Positions 16,819 to 25,678 of a DNA stretch of 64,000 nt are shown piece after piece. Below the pieces are notes generated by a model. The model saw only the letters and a list, made by a program, of their open reading frames with translations. It was not told where the DNA came from and did no database searches. Source of the DNA: an uncultured Tenacibaculum sp. (lineage in GTDB: Bacteria > Bacteroidota > Bacteroidia > Flavobacteriales > Flavobacteriaceae); NCBI GenBank assembly GCA_937922085.1, contig CAKZVD010000012.1, positions 1-64,000 of the forward strand, written 5' to 3'. The position numbers and the translations under genes were made by a program. The first letter of the stretch is position 1, and the number at the start of each line of letters is the position of its first letter.

Positions 16819-17448
16819 TTATCCTTTATATTTTAATGGTAAATGCACTACTTTTTTAGTTTCATAAAAATCTTCTTCAAAAAAATCTGGTAAATTATAA
16901 ATTGTCGCCTTAGGAAAAGTGGCTAATTCCTCTTTTAAATCACCTCCTTTTAAATACAAAATTCCATTTTTCAATGAATGATTTTGTTTTTTATGTACTT
17001 TATTCTTTACCCATCTATGAAAAGTTTCCATTTGAGCCACTGCTCTACTTATAATAAAATCATAAGTTTCTTTCACTTCCTCTACTCTACCATGGGTTGT
17101 TTTCACATTTTGTAAACCTAAACCTTCAACAACTTCATCTACAACTTTAATTTTTTTCCCAATAGAATCTACCAAATGAAAATTAGTTTCTGGAAATAAA
17201 ATAGCTAATGGAACACCAGGAAAACCTCCCCCAGTTCCAACATCCATAACCGAAGTATTTGGTTTAAACTCCATCACTTTTGCTATTCCTAGAGAATGTA
17301 AAACATGACGTAAATACAATTCATCAATATCTTTTCTAGAAACTACATTAATTTTTAAATTCCAATCTTCATACAACTCTTGTAAAAGTGAAAACTGATG
17401 TATTTGGTTTTCACTTAAATTTGGGAAGTACTTTTTTATTATTTCCAT
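16819..17448 (-). CDS. rsmG: 16S rRNA (guanine-527-N7) methyltransferase RsmG
   Basis: 209 residues, normal length for the family. The SAM-binding motif is DVGTGGGFPGVPLAILFPE near residue 70, and the N-terminal helices include VVSRKDIDELYLRHVLHSLG, which is the RsmG (GidB) signature. It makes m7G at position 527 of 16S rRNA, within the decoding region. Loss of this modification is known to give low-level streptomycin resistance. It is a single gene, convergent with the lipoprotein gene and divergent from the desaturase gene. Confidence 0.95.
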   Translation of the reverse strand: MEIIKKYFPNLSENQIHQFSLLQELYEDWNLKINVVSRKDIDELYLRHVLHSLGIAKVMEFKPNTSVMDVGTGGGFPGVPLAILFPETNFHLVDSIGKKIKVVDEVVEGLGLQNVKTTHGRVEEVKETYDFIISRAVAQMETFHRWVKNKVHKKQNHSLKNGILYLKGGDLKEELATFPKATIYNLPDFFEEDFYETKKVVHLPLKYKG

Positions 17449-17591
17449 ACGGTTCTTATTGCAGTGACAAAAATAATAACAATTCTTATAGCATGATTAT
17501 AACAATTTAATAATTATCGTTAAAATCTTTCTTTATAACAAAAACATGAACTAAAAACACTTATTTTTACACCTTGTATTTAGATTAGAAC

Positions 17592-18683
17592 ATGAAGACG
17601 ATAAAATTTTCAAGAATAGATAAAGCGAAGTTCTTTAGAACTTTAAATAAAAGAGTAAACGAATACTTTAAAGAAAACGAAATTAAGCGTACAGGAAACT
17701 GGAAATTATATACCAAGGCAATTATAATGTTTGCTGTTTTTTTAGTTCCTTTTATAATTATTCTTACTATTGATATGCCACAATGGGCTCAATTTCTACT
17801 AACCATTGTTATTGGAGTTGGAATGGCTGGTGTAGGTATGAATGTAATGCATGACAGTAATCATGAATCTTTTTCTAGTAAGAAATGGGTAAATAATTTA
17901 ATGGGAAGTAGTATTTATATTTTAGCTGGTAATGTATATAATTGGAAAGTGCAACACAATGTACTACACCACACTTATACAAATATAAAAGACCATGATG
18001 AGGATATTGACGCTGGTAGAATCATCCGCTTTTCTAAACACTCTGAGTGGTTACCAATTCACAAATATCAGAAATATTATTCTCCGATTCTTTATGGACT
18101 TTTAACTATTAATTGGGCTATTACAACCGATATTAAGCAAATGCGCGGGTACTTAAAACGAAAACTATCTTATGGTAAATTTCCGAATCCAAAAGTGGAA
18201 TGGACAAAATTAATTATTTCAAAAATTGCGTATTATGCTTTATGGGTAGTATTACCTATTATGGTTTTAGACATTTCTTGGTGGAAAGTACTTATTGGCT
18301 TTTTTGCTATGCATTATACTGCAGGAATCATTTTAAGCTTTGTTTTTCAATTGGCACATATTGTTCCTAAAACGGAAATGCCTTTACCAGATGAAGAAGG
18401 TAATATGAAAAACACTTGGGCAATACACCAATTATACACCACTACAAATTTTGCCCCTAAAAATTGGTTTATCAACTTTTACACAGGTGGTTTAAATCAC
18501 CAGGTAGAACATCACATTTTTCCAAACATTTCTCATATTCACTATAAGAAGATAGCAGAAATTGTAAAAGAAACTACTAAAGAATTCAATTTACCATATC
18601 ACGAATATAAAACAACAAGAAGAGCAATTATAGAACACTTAAAACACATTGCTGAACTAGGAAAAAAACCGCAATTAGCATAA
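17592..18683 (+). CDS. Membrane fatty acid desaturase (acyl-CoA/linoleoyl-CoA type)
   Basis: 363 residues with the three di-iron histidine boxes: HDSNH (87-91), HNVLHH (122-127) and NHQVEHH (302-308). Hydrophobic helices lie at about 42-62, 66-86, 215-235 and 240-258. The family introduces a double bond into membrane fatty acyl chains using O2 and an electron donor. A cytochrome b5 domain is absent, so a separate ferredoxin or reductase is needed. It helps keep membranes fluid in the cold. It is followed by the aminotransferase gene after 12 nt, so they are probably co-transcribed. Confidence 0.93.
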   Translation: MKTIKFSRIDKAKFFRTLNKRVNEYFKENEIKRTGNWKLYTKAIIMFAVFLVPFIIILTIDMPQWAQFLLTIVIGVGMAGVGMNVMHDSNHESFSSKKWVNNLMGSSIYILAGNVYNWKVQHNVLHHTYTNIKDHDEDIDAGRIIRFSKHSEWLPIHKYQKYYSPILYGLLTINWAITTDIKQMRGYLKRKLSYGKFPNPKVEWTKLIISKIAYYALWVVLPIMVLDISWWKVLIGFFAMHYTAGIILSFVFQLAHIVPKTEMPLPDEEGNMKNTWAIHQLYTTTNFAPKNWFINFYTGGLNHQVEHHIFPNISHIHYKKIAEIVKETTKEFNLPYHEYKTTRRAIIEHLKHIAELGKKPQLA

Positions 18684-18695
18684 TCAACTAACAAG

Positions 18696-19883
18696 ATGTC
18701 AAAAGCATTATCTAACAGAATTAACAGTTTACCTGTATCGCAAACTTTAGCAATGGCTGCTAAAGCAAGAGAGTTAAAAAAACAAGGGAAAGATATTATT
18801 AGTTTAAGTTTGGGTGAACCAGATTTTAACACCCCTGATTTTATTAAAGATGCTGCTATAGAAGCAATTAATCAGAACTACAATTCATACACTCCTGTTG
18901 ATGGGTATGTAGAATTAAAAGAGGCGATTTGCACTAAATTTAAACGTGATAATAATTTAGATTACAAACCAAATCAAATCGTAGTTTCTACAGGCGCAAA
19001 ACAATCAATTGCTAATATTGCTCAGGTTTTATTAAATCCTGGTGATGAAGTTTTATTACCTGCTCCTTATTGGGTAAGTTATTCTGCAATTGCTACTTTA
19101 TGTGAAGCTAAATTTATTGAAATTCCATCTTCTATAGATGCTGATTTTAAAATTACTCCAGAGCAGTTAGAGGCAGCTATAACACCAAAAACAAAAATGG
19201 TTTTCTTTAATTCACCAAACAACCCAAGTGGTAGTATTTATAGTGAAAAAGAATATAGAGCATTAGCCAAAATATTAGAAAATCATCCACAAATTTTCAT
19301 CTTATCTGATGAAATTTACGAACATATTAATTATGGTGATAAACCTTTTAGTTTTGCTGCTATTGAAAGCATGTATGACAGAACAATCACAGTAAATGGT
19401 TTAGCAAAAGCTTTTGCTATGACAGGTTGGAGAATTGGTTATATTGGTGCTCCTGATTGGATTGCTAAAGCATGTACAAAAATGCAAGGTCAAATTACTT
19501 CCGGAGCTAATTGTATAGCACAACGTGCAGCAATTACAGCGGTATCTGCTACTCCTGATAAAGTACAATACATGGTAGACGAGTTTAAATCTCGTAGAGA
19601 TATTGTATTGAACTTATTAGGTAAAATTGACGGATTTAAATTGAATATACCTGAAGGAGCTTTTTATGTTTTCCCAGATATTTCAGCTTTTTTCGGTAAA
19701 ACAATTCGTAATAAAGATATTAAAAATGCTAGCGATTTTTCTATGCTTTTATTAGAAGAAGCAAACGTTGCTACAGTAACGGGAGAAGCTTTTGGTGCTC
19801 CAAACTGTATTCGTATGTCATATGCTGCATCTGAATTACAATTACGAGAAGCTGTTAAGCGTATTAAGGAAGTTTTGAGTTAA
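18696..19883 (+). CDS. PLP-dependent aminotransferase, aspartate aminotransferase (class I) type
   Basis: 395 residues, full length. Seen: SLGEPDFNTPDFI, YTPVDGYVELKEAI, NSPNNPSGSIYS, LSDEIYEHINYG, and the PLP lysine K238 in NGLAKAFAMTGWRIGY, with the C-terminal Arg in CIRMSYA. The family transfers the amino group of aspartate (or related amino acids) to 2-oxoglutarate. In Bacteroidota it is usually annotated as aspartate aminotransferase; specificity cannot be fixed here. It starts 12 nt after the desaturase stop and ends with a clear terminator. Confidence 0.93.
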   Translation: MSKALSNRINSLPVSQTLAMAAKARELKKQGKDIISLSLGEPDFNTPDFIKDAAIEAINQNYNSYTPVDGYVELKEAICTKFKRDNNLDYKPNQIVVSTGAKQSIANIAQVLLNPGDEVLLPAPYWVSYSAIATLCEAKFIEIPSSIDADFKITPEQLEAAITPKTKMVFFNSPNNPSGSIYSEKEYRALAKILENHPQIFILSDEIYEHINYGDKPFSFAAIESMYDRTITVNGLAKAFAMTGWRIGYIGAPDWIAKACTKMQGQITSGANCIAQRAAITAVSATPDKVQYMVDEFKSRRDIVLNLLGKIDGFKLNIPEGAFYVFPDISAFFGKTIRNKDIKNASDFSMLLLEEANVATVTGEAFGAPNCIRMSYAASELQLREAVKRIKEVLS

Positions 19884-19910
19884 AAATAATTTTATTTCAT
19901 AAATAACACC

Positions 19911-19942
19911 AAACAAGGAGCTTCTAAACTCCTTGTTTTTTT
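19911..19942 (+). terminator. Intrinsic terminator
   Basis: AAACAAGGAG (19911-19920) pairs with CTCCTTGTTT (19929-19938) with an 8-nt loop and a following T run. It ends the desaturase-aminotransferase transcript. Confidence 0.85.
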
Positions 19943-19955
19943 TATTAAAAATTGT

Positions 19956-20609
19956 ATGATCTCTAAATTAAGAAATACTGAAAACCTTAGTCTCCAAAAT
20001 CTTCAAAGAAGAATTAACAGTGGTGAATATAGATTTATAGCTTACCCCTATAGTATTTCTTTATTAGCTGGTAATATTTACATGGTTTCTCCAGCATATT
20101 TACTAAAAAAAGAAGACATTAAAAAGCATACTCTGAAATATAATTTTATCTCCTTTATTTTTGGGTGGTGGTCTATTCCAAATGGTCCAACAAATACATT
20201 AAACAGCATAAAAACGAATAGAAAAGGTGGCATTGATGTTACTGAAGATATTATGCTTAATTTAACAGAAGAAGACTCTTTAAGGTCTAAGAAGGTTAAA
20301 ATAGAGGTATTATATACTTTATTTAAGCATCCTTCAAAATCTGACATCAAAGATTTCATTAAATCAATCAAAAAAACAAAATCTTTAAATTTAAATCAAA
20401 AAATTTATTTAGGTAGATATTTAGACACTAAAGAAGTTCATTACTTTATACGATTCGAAAATATTTCGAATGTATCAAAAGATGATTTACTTAAAAATTT
20501 AAGAAAAATCTACTATGATCATATACAGATAGAAGTTGGTCAAACTGATAAAAAAGATGAATTAGATCAAAAAATAATAACACAAGGGATTAAACTGAAT
20601 ATTAACTAA
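19956..20609 (+). CDS. Conserved-looking protein of unknown function
   Basis: 217 residues with no signal peptide. A moderately hydrophobic stretch includes SISLLAGNIYMVSP, and a Trp-rich patch FISFIFGWWSIPNGP lies near residue 65. The second half is charged (KHPSKSDIKDFIKSIKKTK) and likely alpha-helical. I do not recognise a family. The FGWWSIPNGP segment resembles a short membrane-associating loop seen in some small bacterial proteins, but this is only an impression. The 3' end is 3 nt from the convergent gene on the minus strand. Confidence 0.6.
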   Translation: MISKLRNTENLSLQNLQRRINSGEYRFIAYPYSISLLAGNIYMVSPAYLLKKEDIKKHTLKYNFISFIFGWWSIPNGPTNTLNSIKTNRKGGIDVTEDIMLNLTEEDSLRSKKVKIEVLYTLFKHPSKSDIKDFIKSIKKTKSLNLNQKIYLGRYLDTKEVHYFIRFENISNVSKDDLLKNLRKIYYDHIQIEVGQTDKKDELDQKIITQGIKLNIN

Positions 20610-20611
20610 AA

Positions 20612-21412
20612 TCAATTCATTTTACGTATAAAATCTTTTCTATTGTTTTTAAGAAGATAGTTGTAGGTTATTTTTTTCATGGTACTCCAATTTAAAAACA
20701 AACTATTACTTCGTCGTTCTTTAATAAATTTATCTTTCATTTTTTTAGGCCAGCCTTTAAAAGATAAATAATACGTTTTTTCTCCTTCTTTTCCTTGAAT
20801 AACCATATAGGTTTCTTTTAAAGAAATAACATTCTCTTTTTCAAACTTACTAATAAACTCTTTTAATCCTACTTTTTGATTCCAAGCCGGGTCTTTAGGA
20901 CAACAAACAGAACCATAACTTTCTGAATATTCAAACATTAAATCATTTTTTAATAAAAAACGATCTTCAGATATTACATAAACCTCTGTTTTTTCTTCTG
21001 GTTTTTCATAAATATCATACGTTTCAACAACTACTTCTTCTTCAAAAAAATGAGACTCTGTACCCGTAAAACCTTCTGCATTATCATAAGCTGTATTTAA
21101 AAAATCTAGTAATCTACCTTTCGAATCTAAAATCACCAGCCAATGTGTATTTTCAGAATCGTAGATACTTTGCACTAAAAAAACATTTTGATGATTAAAT
21201 TTACTTATTTTACTCAAATAATAAGAAAACCCGTCCTCTTCACTATAATTCCCTAATAAATTGAATCCTTTCTGTAACCAAGTTGACTTACTTATCTTTT
21301 TCTTGTTTACATATTTTTTCCCAATAGAATCCATAGAAAAACCTTGTGCGAAACAAATCTTTAAACCAATCAAAAACGTGAATGCAAAAAAAACAATTCT
21401 TCTATTCATCAT
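20612..21412 (-). CDS. Secreted protein of unknown function
   Basis: 266 residues with a signal peptide (MMNRRIVFFAFTFLIGLKIC, cleavage after FAQ). The mature part is mixed alpha/beta, with WLVILDSKGRLLDFLNTAYD, KTEVYVISEDRFLLKNDLM and EKTYYLSFKGWPKK. There is one Cys-Cys pair (SVCCPKDP). No family is recognised. It is probably periplasmic. It lies 10 nt downstream of the retropepsin-like gene on the same strand, so the two are likely co-transcribed. Confidence 0.6.
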   Translation of the reverse strand: MMNRRIVFFAFTFLIGLKICFAQGFSMDSIGKKYVNKKKISKSTWLQKGFNLLGNYSEEDGFSYYLSKISKFNHQNVFLVQSIYDSENTHWLVILDSKGRLLDFLNTAYDNAEGFTGTESHFFEEEVVVETYDIYEKPEEKTEVYVISEDRFLLKNDLMFEYSESYGSVCCPKDPAWNQKVGLKEFISKFEKENVISLKETYMVIQGKEGEKTYYLSFKGWPKKMKDKFIKERRSNSLFLNWSTMKKITYNYLLKNNRKDFIRKMN

Positions 21413-21422
21413 AAATTTACTT

Positions 21423-21899
21423 TTAAAAATATATACCTTTAAACTTCTTTTGTTTTTTAATCTTTTTAAGGTACAAAACTTTCTCCTTATAATCTATAAA
21501 CGCTTTTCCTCGCTCTAAAACATCTGCTCCTATAATACCATGAACTTTACCTGCTTTATGCTGCTCTAAAGCTGTATTTACATGCAGCAAATCAAACAAA
21601 ACTAAATTACATGTATTTAATTTCCAATCACCAATTTTTAAACGATTATTTTCCGATTTAAGCGTTTCCATATCTGTGGCCCCAGCACCAGCTGCTTTTA
21701 CTTCGCTTTCTTCAGATATTAACTTAAAATACTCAATTAAATCTAAACCAACACACGAATTTGAAGCTCCAGTATCTAATATAAACGTTCCTTTTACTCC
21801 GTTTATTTTTGCTGAAAGTTCCAAATGGTTGGTTTTCATTTTTTTTAATTTTATTCGAACGTATTTCTTTTTACGCAATACTTTTTTCAAACTTGTCAT
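21423..21899 (-). CDS. Retropepsin-like aspartic protease domain protein
   Basis: 158 residues. The catalytic-type motif is FILDTGASNSCV with Asp42, followed by the second-lobe features of clan AA monomer proteases (VHGIIGADVLERGKAFIDYK). The single lobe means it would have to dimerise to be active, as in retropepsins. There is no signal peptide; translation may in fact start at Met21 (MKTNHLELSAKING), since the first 20 residues are only a basic string. Family members in Bacteroidota are uncharacterised. It is followed after 10 nt by the secreted unknown on the same strand. Confidence 0.8.
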   Translation of the reverse strand: MTSLKKVLRKKKYVRIKLKKMKTNHLELSAKINGVKGTFILDTGASNSCVGLDLIEYFKLISEESEVKAAGAGATDMETLKSENNRLKIGDWKLNTCNLVLFDLLHVNTALEQHKAGKVHGIIGADVLERGKAFIDYKEKVLYLKKIKKQKKFKGIYF

Positions 21900-21987
21900 T
21901 TCTTGTACTTTTGCTTCCTAAAAACAAAAATACATCATTTAAGAATAAAGCAGATTGCTAAATTCTTGAACTTTCATACTATAATAA

Positions 21988-22752
21988 ATGATTACAGATA
22001 CACATACACACTTATATGCCGAGCAATTTGATGAAGACAGAGACGAAATGATGCTACGAGCAAAAGAAGCTGGAGTTTCTCGTTTTTTTATTCCTGCTAT
22101 AGATAGTGAATCTACCGAAAGAATGTTCGATTTAGAAAAAAAATACCCAAAGGATGTTTTTTTAATGATGGGCTTACACCCTACTTCTGTTAAAGAAAAT
22201 TATAAAGAAGAATTAGATCATGTAAAAGAATGGATTAACAAACGTAATTTTTATGCAATAGGTGAAATTGGTATCGATTTATATTGGGATAAAACGTTTT
22301 TACAACAACAACAAGAAGCTTTTAAAACACAAATTCAATGGGCAAAAGAAAAAAAACTACCTATTGTTATTCATTGTAGAGATGCTTTTGATGAAATTTT
22401 TGAAGTTTTAGAGAGTGAAAAAGGAGAAGATTTATTTGGTATTTTTCATTGCTTTACAGGAACGTTAGAACAAGCACATAAAGCTATTTCATACAACATG
22501 AAATTAGGTATTGGTGGCGTCGCTACTTTTAAAAATGGAAAAATTGACAAATTCTTAAATGAAATCGACCTTAAACATATTGTTTTGGAAACTGACTCTC
22601 CTTATCTTGCTCCTACTCCGTATAGAGGAAAAAGAAATGAAAGTAGCTATATAACTCAAGTGGTAGGGAAATTAGTTGATATTTACGGAAAATCCTTTGA
22701 AGAAATTTCAGCAATTACCACTCAAAACTCCAAAGACATATTTAGCATTTAA
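21988..22752 (+). CDS. tatD: TatD family metal-dependent deoxyribonuclease
   Basis: 254 residues, full length. The metal ligands are in DTHTHLY (His6, His8), the GEIGIDLYWD acid, IVIHCRDA, HCFTG and LETDSPYLAP. TatD hydrolases are Mg-dependent 3'-5' DNases/RNases with a TIM-barrel fold, linked to DNA repair and nucleic acid turnover. The start at 21988 gives the normal N-terminus. The neighbouring minus-strand gene is divergent. A frameshifted membrane-protein gene follows 12 nt after the stop. Confidence 0.93.
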   Translation: MITDTHTHLYAEQFDEDRDEMMLRAKEAGVSRFFIPAIDSESTERMFDLEKKYPKDVFLMMGLHPTSVKENYKEELDHVKEWINKRNFYAIGEIGIDLYWDKTFLQQQQEAFKTQIQWAKEKKLPIVIHCRDAFDEIFEVLESEKGEDLFGIFHCFTGTLEQAHKAISYNMKLGIGGVATFKNGKIDKFLNEIDLKHIVLETDSPYLAPTPYRGKRNESSYITQVVGKLVDIYGKSFEEISAITTQNSKDIFSI

Positions 22753-22764
22753 TTATACAAAACC

Positions 22765-23193
22765 TTGTTCAAAAAGAATCATTTTTCTGACTATCAAAAA
22801 CTTTCCTTTACCATAGGTATTATCTATCTATGGTTTGGTCTTTTAAAAATTTTTCCAATTTATAGTCCTGCAGAAAGCATTGCTTTTGATACAATTAAAT
22901 GGTTAACTTTTAATCTTATTGTAAAACAAACCGCTATTATACTTTTAGGTATAGCAGAAATTCTAATAGGTTTTTTACTCATCTTTTACTATCAAAAAAG
23001 AACAGTTATTCAAATAGCGTTAACTCATATTTTTTCACTTTTTTACCTTTAATTATTTTTCCTAACAAATCATTTCTTCATTTTCCTTTTGGCTTTTCTT
23101 TAATTGGACAGTATATATTTAAAAACATAATAATTGTTAGTGTTTTATTAATTTTACTAAACAACACGAAACAAATAGCAAAAGAAAATTGAT
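22765..23193 (+). pseudogene. DoxX/DUF417-like small membrane protein gene with a one-base frameshift
   Basis: The first frame starts at TTG 22765 and encodes FGLLKIFPIYSPAESIAFDT, a DoxX-like signature, then two membrane helices, and runs out at TAA 23050-23052. Adding one T to the T6 run at 23030-23035 restores the frame. It then reads THIFFTFLPLIIFPNKSFLH, FPFGFSLIGQYIFKN and a last helix, ending at TGA 23191-23193 (about 142 residues). That continuation fits the family well, so I read a single gene broken by loss of one T. Recent loss, slippage control or a base-calling error in the homopolymer are all possible. Confidence 0.75.
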
Positions 23194-23230
23194 CTATTTT
23201 CTTTTAAAAAAAATGAAATACTGTTAGAGA

Positions 23231-23629
23231 ATGAACGAAATAGATAAAATTGCTTTAATAGAAATTAAAAATGGTAAAATATTAAGTACTCGATCTAAAG
23301 GAAGAGAAAAATTTTATATTCCTGGAGGGAAAAGAGAAATCGGAGAAACAGATCAACAAACCCTTATTCGAGAAATCAAAGAAGAACTCGATGTTACCAT
23401 TGATAAAGAATCAATTGAATATATCGGCACTTTTAAAGCACAAGCAGATAGTACAAAAGAAGGTGTAATTGTAAAAATGACCTGTTACAAGGCTACATTT
23501 AATGGAGTATTAAAACCTACTAGTGAAATAGAAGAAATAAAATGGTTATGTTATAAAAATATTGACAAAATATCTGAAGTTGATAAAAAAATCTTTACTT
23601 TTCTAAAAGAAAAAAACTGGATCATATAA
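23231..23629 (+). CDS. Nudix hydrolase
   Basis: 132 residues. The Nudix box reads GGKREIGETDQQ ... LIREIKEELDV, matching Gx5Ex7REUxEExGU with Asp in place of the last Gly. The first strand KIALIEIKNGKILSTRSKGR and the GTFKAQADSTKEG segment fit small Nudix enzymes that hydrolyse nucleoside diphosphates linked to another moiety. The substrate cannot be told. It precedes the ogt gene by 21 nt on the same strand, so both may be a small nucleic-acid sanitation/repair unit. Confidence 0.92.
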   Translation: MNEIDKIALIEIKNGKILSTRSKGREKFYIPGGKREIGETDQQTLIREIKEELDVTIDKESIEYIGTFKAQADSTKEGVIVKMTCYKATFNGVLKPTSEIEEIKWLCYKNIDKISEVDKKIFTFLKEKNWII

Positions 23630-23650
23630 TAGCTTATTAATTTTTAACCA

Positions 23651-24133
23651 TTGCACACTGAAACTATATATTATAAATCTCCTATAGGAATTCTTGAAAT
23701 TATAGGTACTGAAAAAGAAATTCAATCTATTAACTTTAAAAACGAGGATTTCTCAACTAAACTTGAAGCAACATCTAACGAAATTAGAAAATGTGTAGTT
23801 CAATTAGATGAATACTTTTCTAAAAAAAGAAAAGATTTTAACCTTAATTTAAGTACTAAAGGAACCCAATTTCAACAAAAGGTATGGAACGAATTATTAA
23901 AGGTTCCTTTCGGAAAAACCAGAAGTTATTTAGAACAATCTAAAGAATTAGGTGATGTTAAAGCAATTAGAGCTGTTGCTTCTGCCAACGGAAAAAACCC
24001 CATTTCAATTATCGTTCCTTGTCACAGAATTATTGGTTCTGATGGTTCTTTAACAGGATATGCTGGTGGAATTTGGCGAAAAAAATGGTTGCTAGAACAT
24101 GAAAGCGGATACAAACAACAAACTTTATTTTAA
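23651..24133 (+). CDS. ogt: Methylated-DNA--protein-cysteine S-methyltransferase
   Basis: 160 residues. The suicide-acceptor motif is IIVPCHRIIG with Cys124; the helix-turn-helix has FQQKVWNELLKVPFGKTRSY, and the end has GYAGGIWRKKWLLEHE. It removes O6-alkyl groups from guanine by transferring them to its own cysteine. No ATG is available: the start is a TTG at 23651. The 3' end overlaps the convergent DUF1569 gene by 4 nt. It likely belongs with the Nudix gene just upstream. Confidence 0.92.
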   Translation: MHTETIYYKSPIGILEIIGTEKEIQSINFKNEDFSTKLEATSNEIRKCVVQLDEYFSKKRKDFNLNLSTKGTQFQQKVWNELLKVPFGKTRSYLEQSKELGDVKAIRAVASANGKNPISIIVPCHRIIGSDGSLTGYAGGIWRKKWLLEHESGYKQQTLF

Positions 24134-24585
24134 TTTTTTAAAATATCTTTTATTATTTTCAAATGATGATCTGCATGTATTTCAAGAAATTTAATCGTTT
24201 CATTTAATTTTAAATCTCCAAAATAAGGATGTTTAAAAAAATGATCTTTATTAATAGTCTCTAATTCTTGAATTTTCATTTTTACATTTATAAAGTGTTC
24301 TCTAAGTATTTGTTCATTATATATTTTTGGGATAGCTTTCTTAGGAGCTTTTGCACGTCCATGAGGAATCTTTTTTAAACCCAATACAATAAATTTTGAC
24401 ATTTTAAAACTCCATTTATAATCTATCGGATTTGATTTTTTAAGATAATCTATCACCCCATTAGTTGTTAAGAAAATATGTTCAATATGCCAACCTACAT
24501 TTGATTTTGAAACATCAATATTCAATTTCTCTTGTTTTGAAATAACACTTTCAAACTCTATAAGTAATGTATTTAATTTCCCCAT
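24130..24585 (-). CDS. DUF1569 / DinB-superfamily protein
   Basis: 151 residues, four-helix bundle pattern. The metal-site candidates are in VGWHIEHIFLTTNGV (first helix) and EIHADHHLKIIKDI (last helix), which agrees with DinB-like proteins having a triad of His residues. The function of DUF1569 is unknown; DinB proteins are thiol-dependent metalloenzyme-like. It starts 31 nt after tadA ends, on the same strand, and may be in one operon with tadA and the MOSC gene. A second, unrelated DinB-fold protein occurs at 49143-49583. Confidence 0.75.
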   Translation of the reverse strand: MGKLNTLLIEFESVISKQEKLNIDVSKSNVGWHIEHIFLTTNGVIDYLKKSNPIDYKWSFKMSKFIVLGLKKIPHGRAKAPKKAIPKIYNEQILREHFINVKMKIQELETINKDHFFKHPYFGDLKLNETIKFLEIHADHHLKIIKDILKN

Positions 24586-24616
24586 TTTCTTAATTAAGAT
24601 TAAAAGTAGAAATAAA

Positions 24617-25063
24617 CTAATTCAAATTCCTTTTTTGAATAAAAAACTTCTTCAACAATTTACTACATTCTTCTTCTAAAACCCCTGAAACCACTTTAGT
24701 TTTTGGATGCAACTTTGTATTTAATACAGTAAATCCTAATTTAGCCTCACTAGCACCATATACAATTTTCCCTATTTGAGTCCAATAACTAGCCCCCGCA
24801 CACATCTGACAAGGCTCAAGAGTAACATACAATGTACAGTCTTTTAAATATTTTCCTCCTAAAAAATCAGCAGCAGAAGTATATGCCTGCATTTCTGCAT
24901 GTGCAGTTACATCATTTAACCTTTCTGTTAAATTATGAGCTCTAGCAATAATTTGATTATTTAAAACAATAACAGCACCTACAGGAACTTCTCCTTTATC
25001 AAAAGCAATTTCAGCCTCCTGCAATGCTTTTCTCATAAAATAAACGTCATCGAATGGGTTCAT
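24617..25063 (-). CDS. tadA: tRNA-specific adenosine deaminase
   Basis: 148 residues. The zinc-binding deaminase motifs are HAE (55-57, in VTAHAEMQAY) and PCQMC with Cys85 and Cys88. The N-terminal EAEIAFDKGEVPVGAVIV is typical. TadA converts A34 to inosine in tRNA-Arg(ACG) and is essential in most bacteria. The start ATG at 25063 overlaps the end of the MOSC gene by 4 nt, suggesting translational coupling. Confidence 0.93.
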   Translation of the reverse strand: MNPFDDVYFMRKALQEAEIAFDKGEVPVGAVIVLNNQIIARAHNLTERLNDVTAHAEMQAYTSAADFLGGKYLKDCTLYVTLEPCQMCAGASYWTQIGKIVYGASEAKLGFTVLNTKLHPKTKVVSGVLEEECSKLLKKFFIQKRNLN

Positions 25064-25617
25064 GAAAATTTTTCTTTTCTTTTTTTTGTATACAAATCAG
25101 CAATAGTTGGTTGTTCTTTATTCGATTCTATTAATTCAAAAACATCTTCTTTTTTAACCAATCCTGTTTGAATTACTTTAAAATAAACACCACATTTAGT
25201 TGTATTCCAAAATTGCTTAACAATTTTCATATCATTAAATCGAACTCCTAATTTCATACAAGGAAATCTAGCTTTTGTGGCTTCTAAAATAGTTTCTCCT
25301 ACCTTAAAAGTATCGCCAACATGAATTTCTGTTTCTTCTAAATCTGATAATGTCAAATTTTCACCAAACATTCCTAATTCCCATTCAATATTAGGATGTA
25401 ATTCTTTGAAATAGTCATAATGCTTTTGAGAATATGCATAAACTGCTTGCTTTACCCCTCCATGATGTTCACGGTCACAAATAGCATCATTTTTAACCTC
25501 TTCTACATTCAAAAAAACAGGTTCATCAGTTGAATACTTAAAAATACCGGTAGTTACTTTCTTACCTTTCCAATCAATTTCCTTTCTCTCTCCTATGTTT
25601 GTAGATACAATTATCAT
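25060..25617 (-). CDS. MOSC domain protein (YiiM-like)
   Basis: 185 residues. It has the beta-barrel MOSC pattern DREHHGGVKQAVYAYSQKHY, GMFGENLTLSDL, IHVGDTFKVGETILEAT and the conserved cysteine in ARFPCMKLGVRF. MOSC proteins bind molybdenum cofactor sulphur; YiiM-type members reduce N-hydroxylated compounds with an electron-transfer partner. The function here is inferred from the family. It is first in a short operon with tadA (4-nt overlap), and divergent from the lpxH gene. Confidence 0.9.
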   Translation of the reverse strand: MIIVSTNIGERKEIDWKGKKVTTGIFKYSTDEPVFLNVEEVKNDAICDREHHGGVKQAVYAYSQKHYDYFKELHPNIEWELGMFGENLTLSDLEETEIHVGDTFKVGETILEATKARFPCMKLGVRFNDMKIVKQFWNTTKCGVYFKVIQTGLVKKEDVFELIESNKEQPTIADLYTKKRKEKFS

Positions 25618-25678
25618 GTTAATGCTTTTTTACAAAGTTAGCTAAATAAAATAGTTATTTTTACAAAAAAAATAGAGT

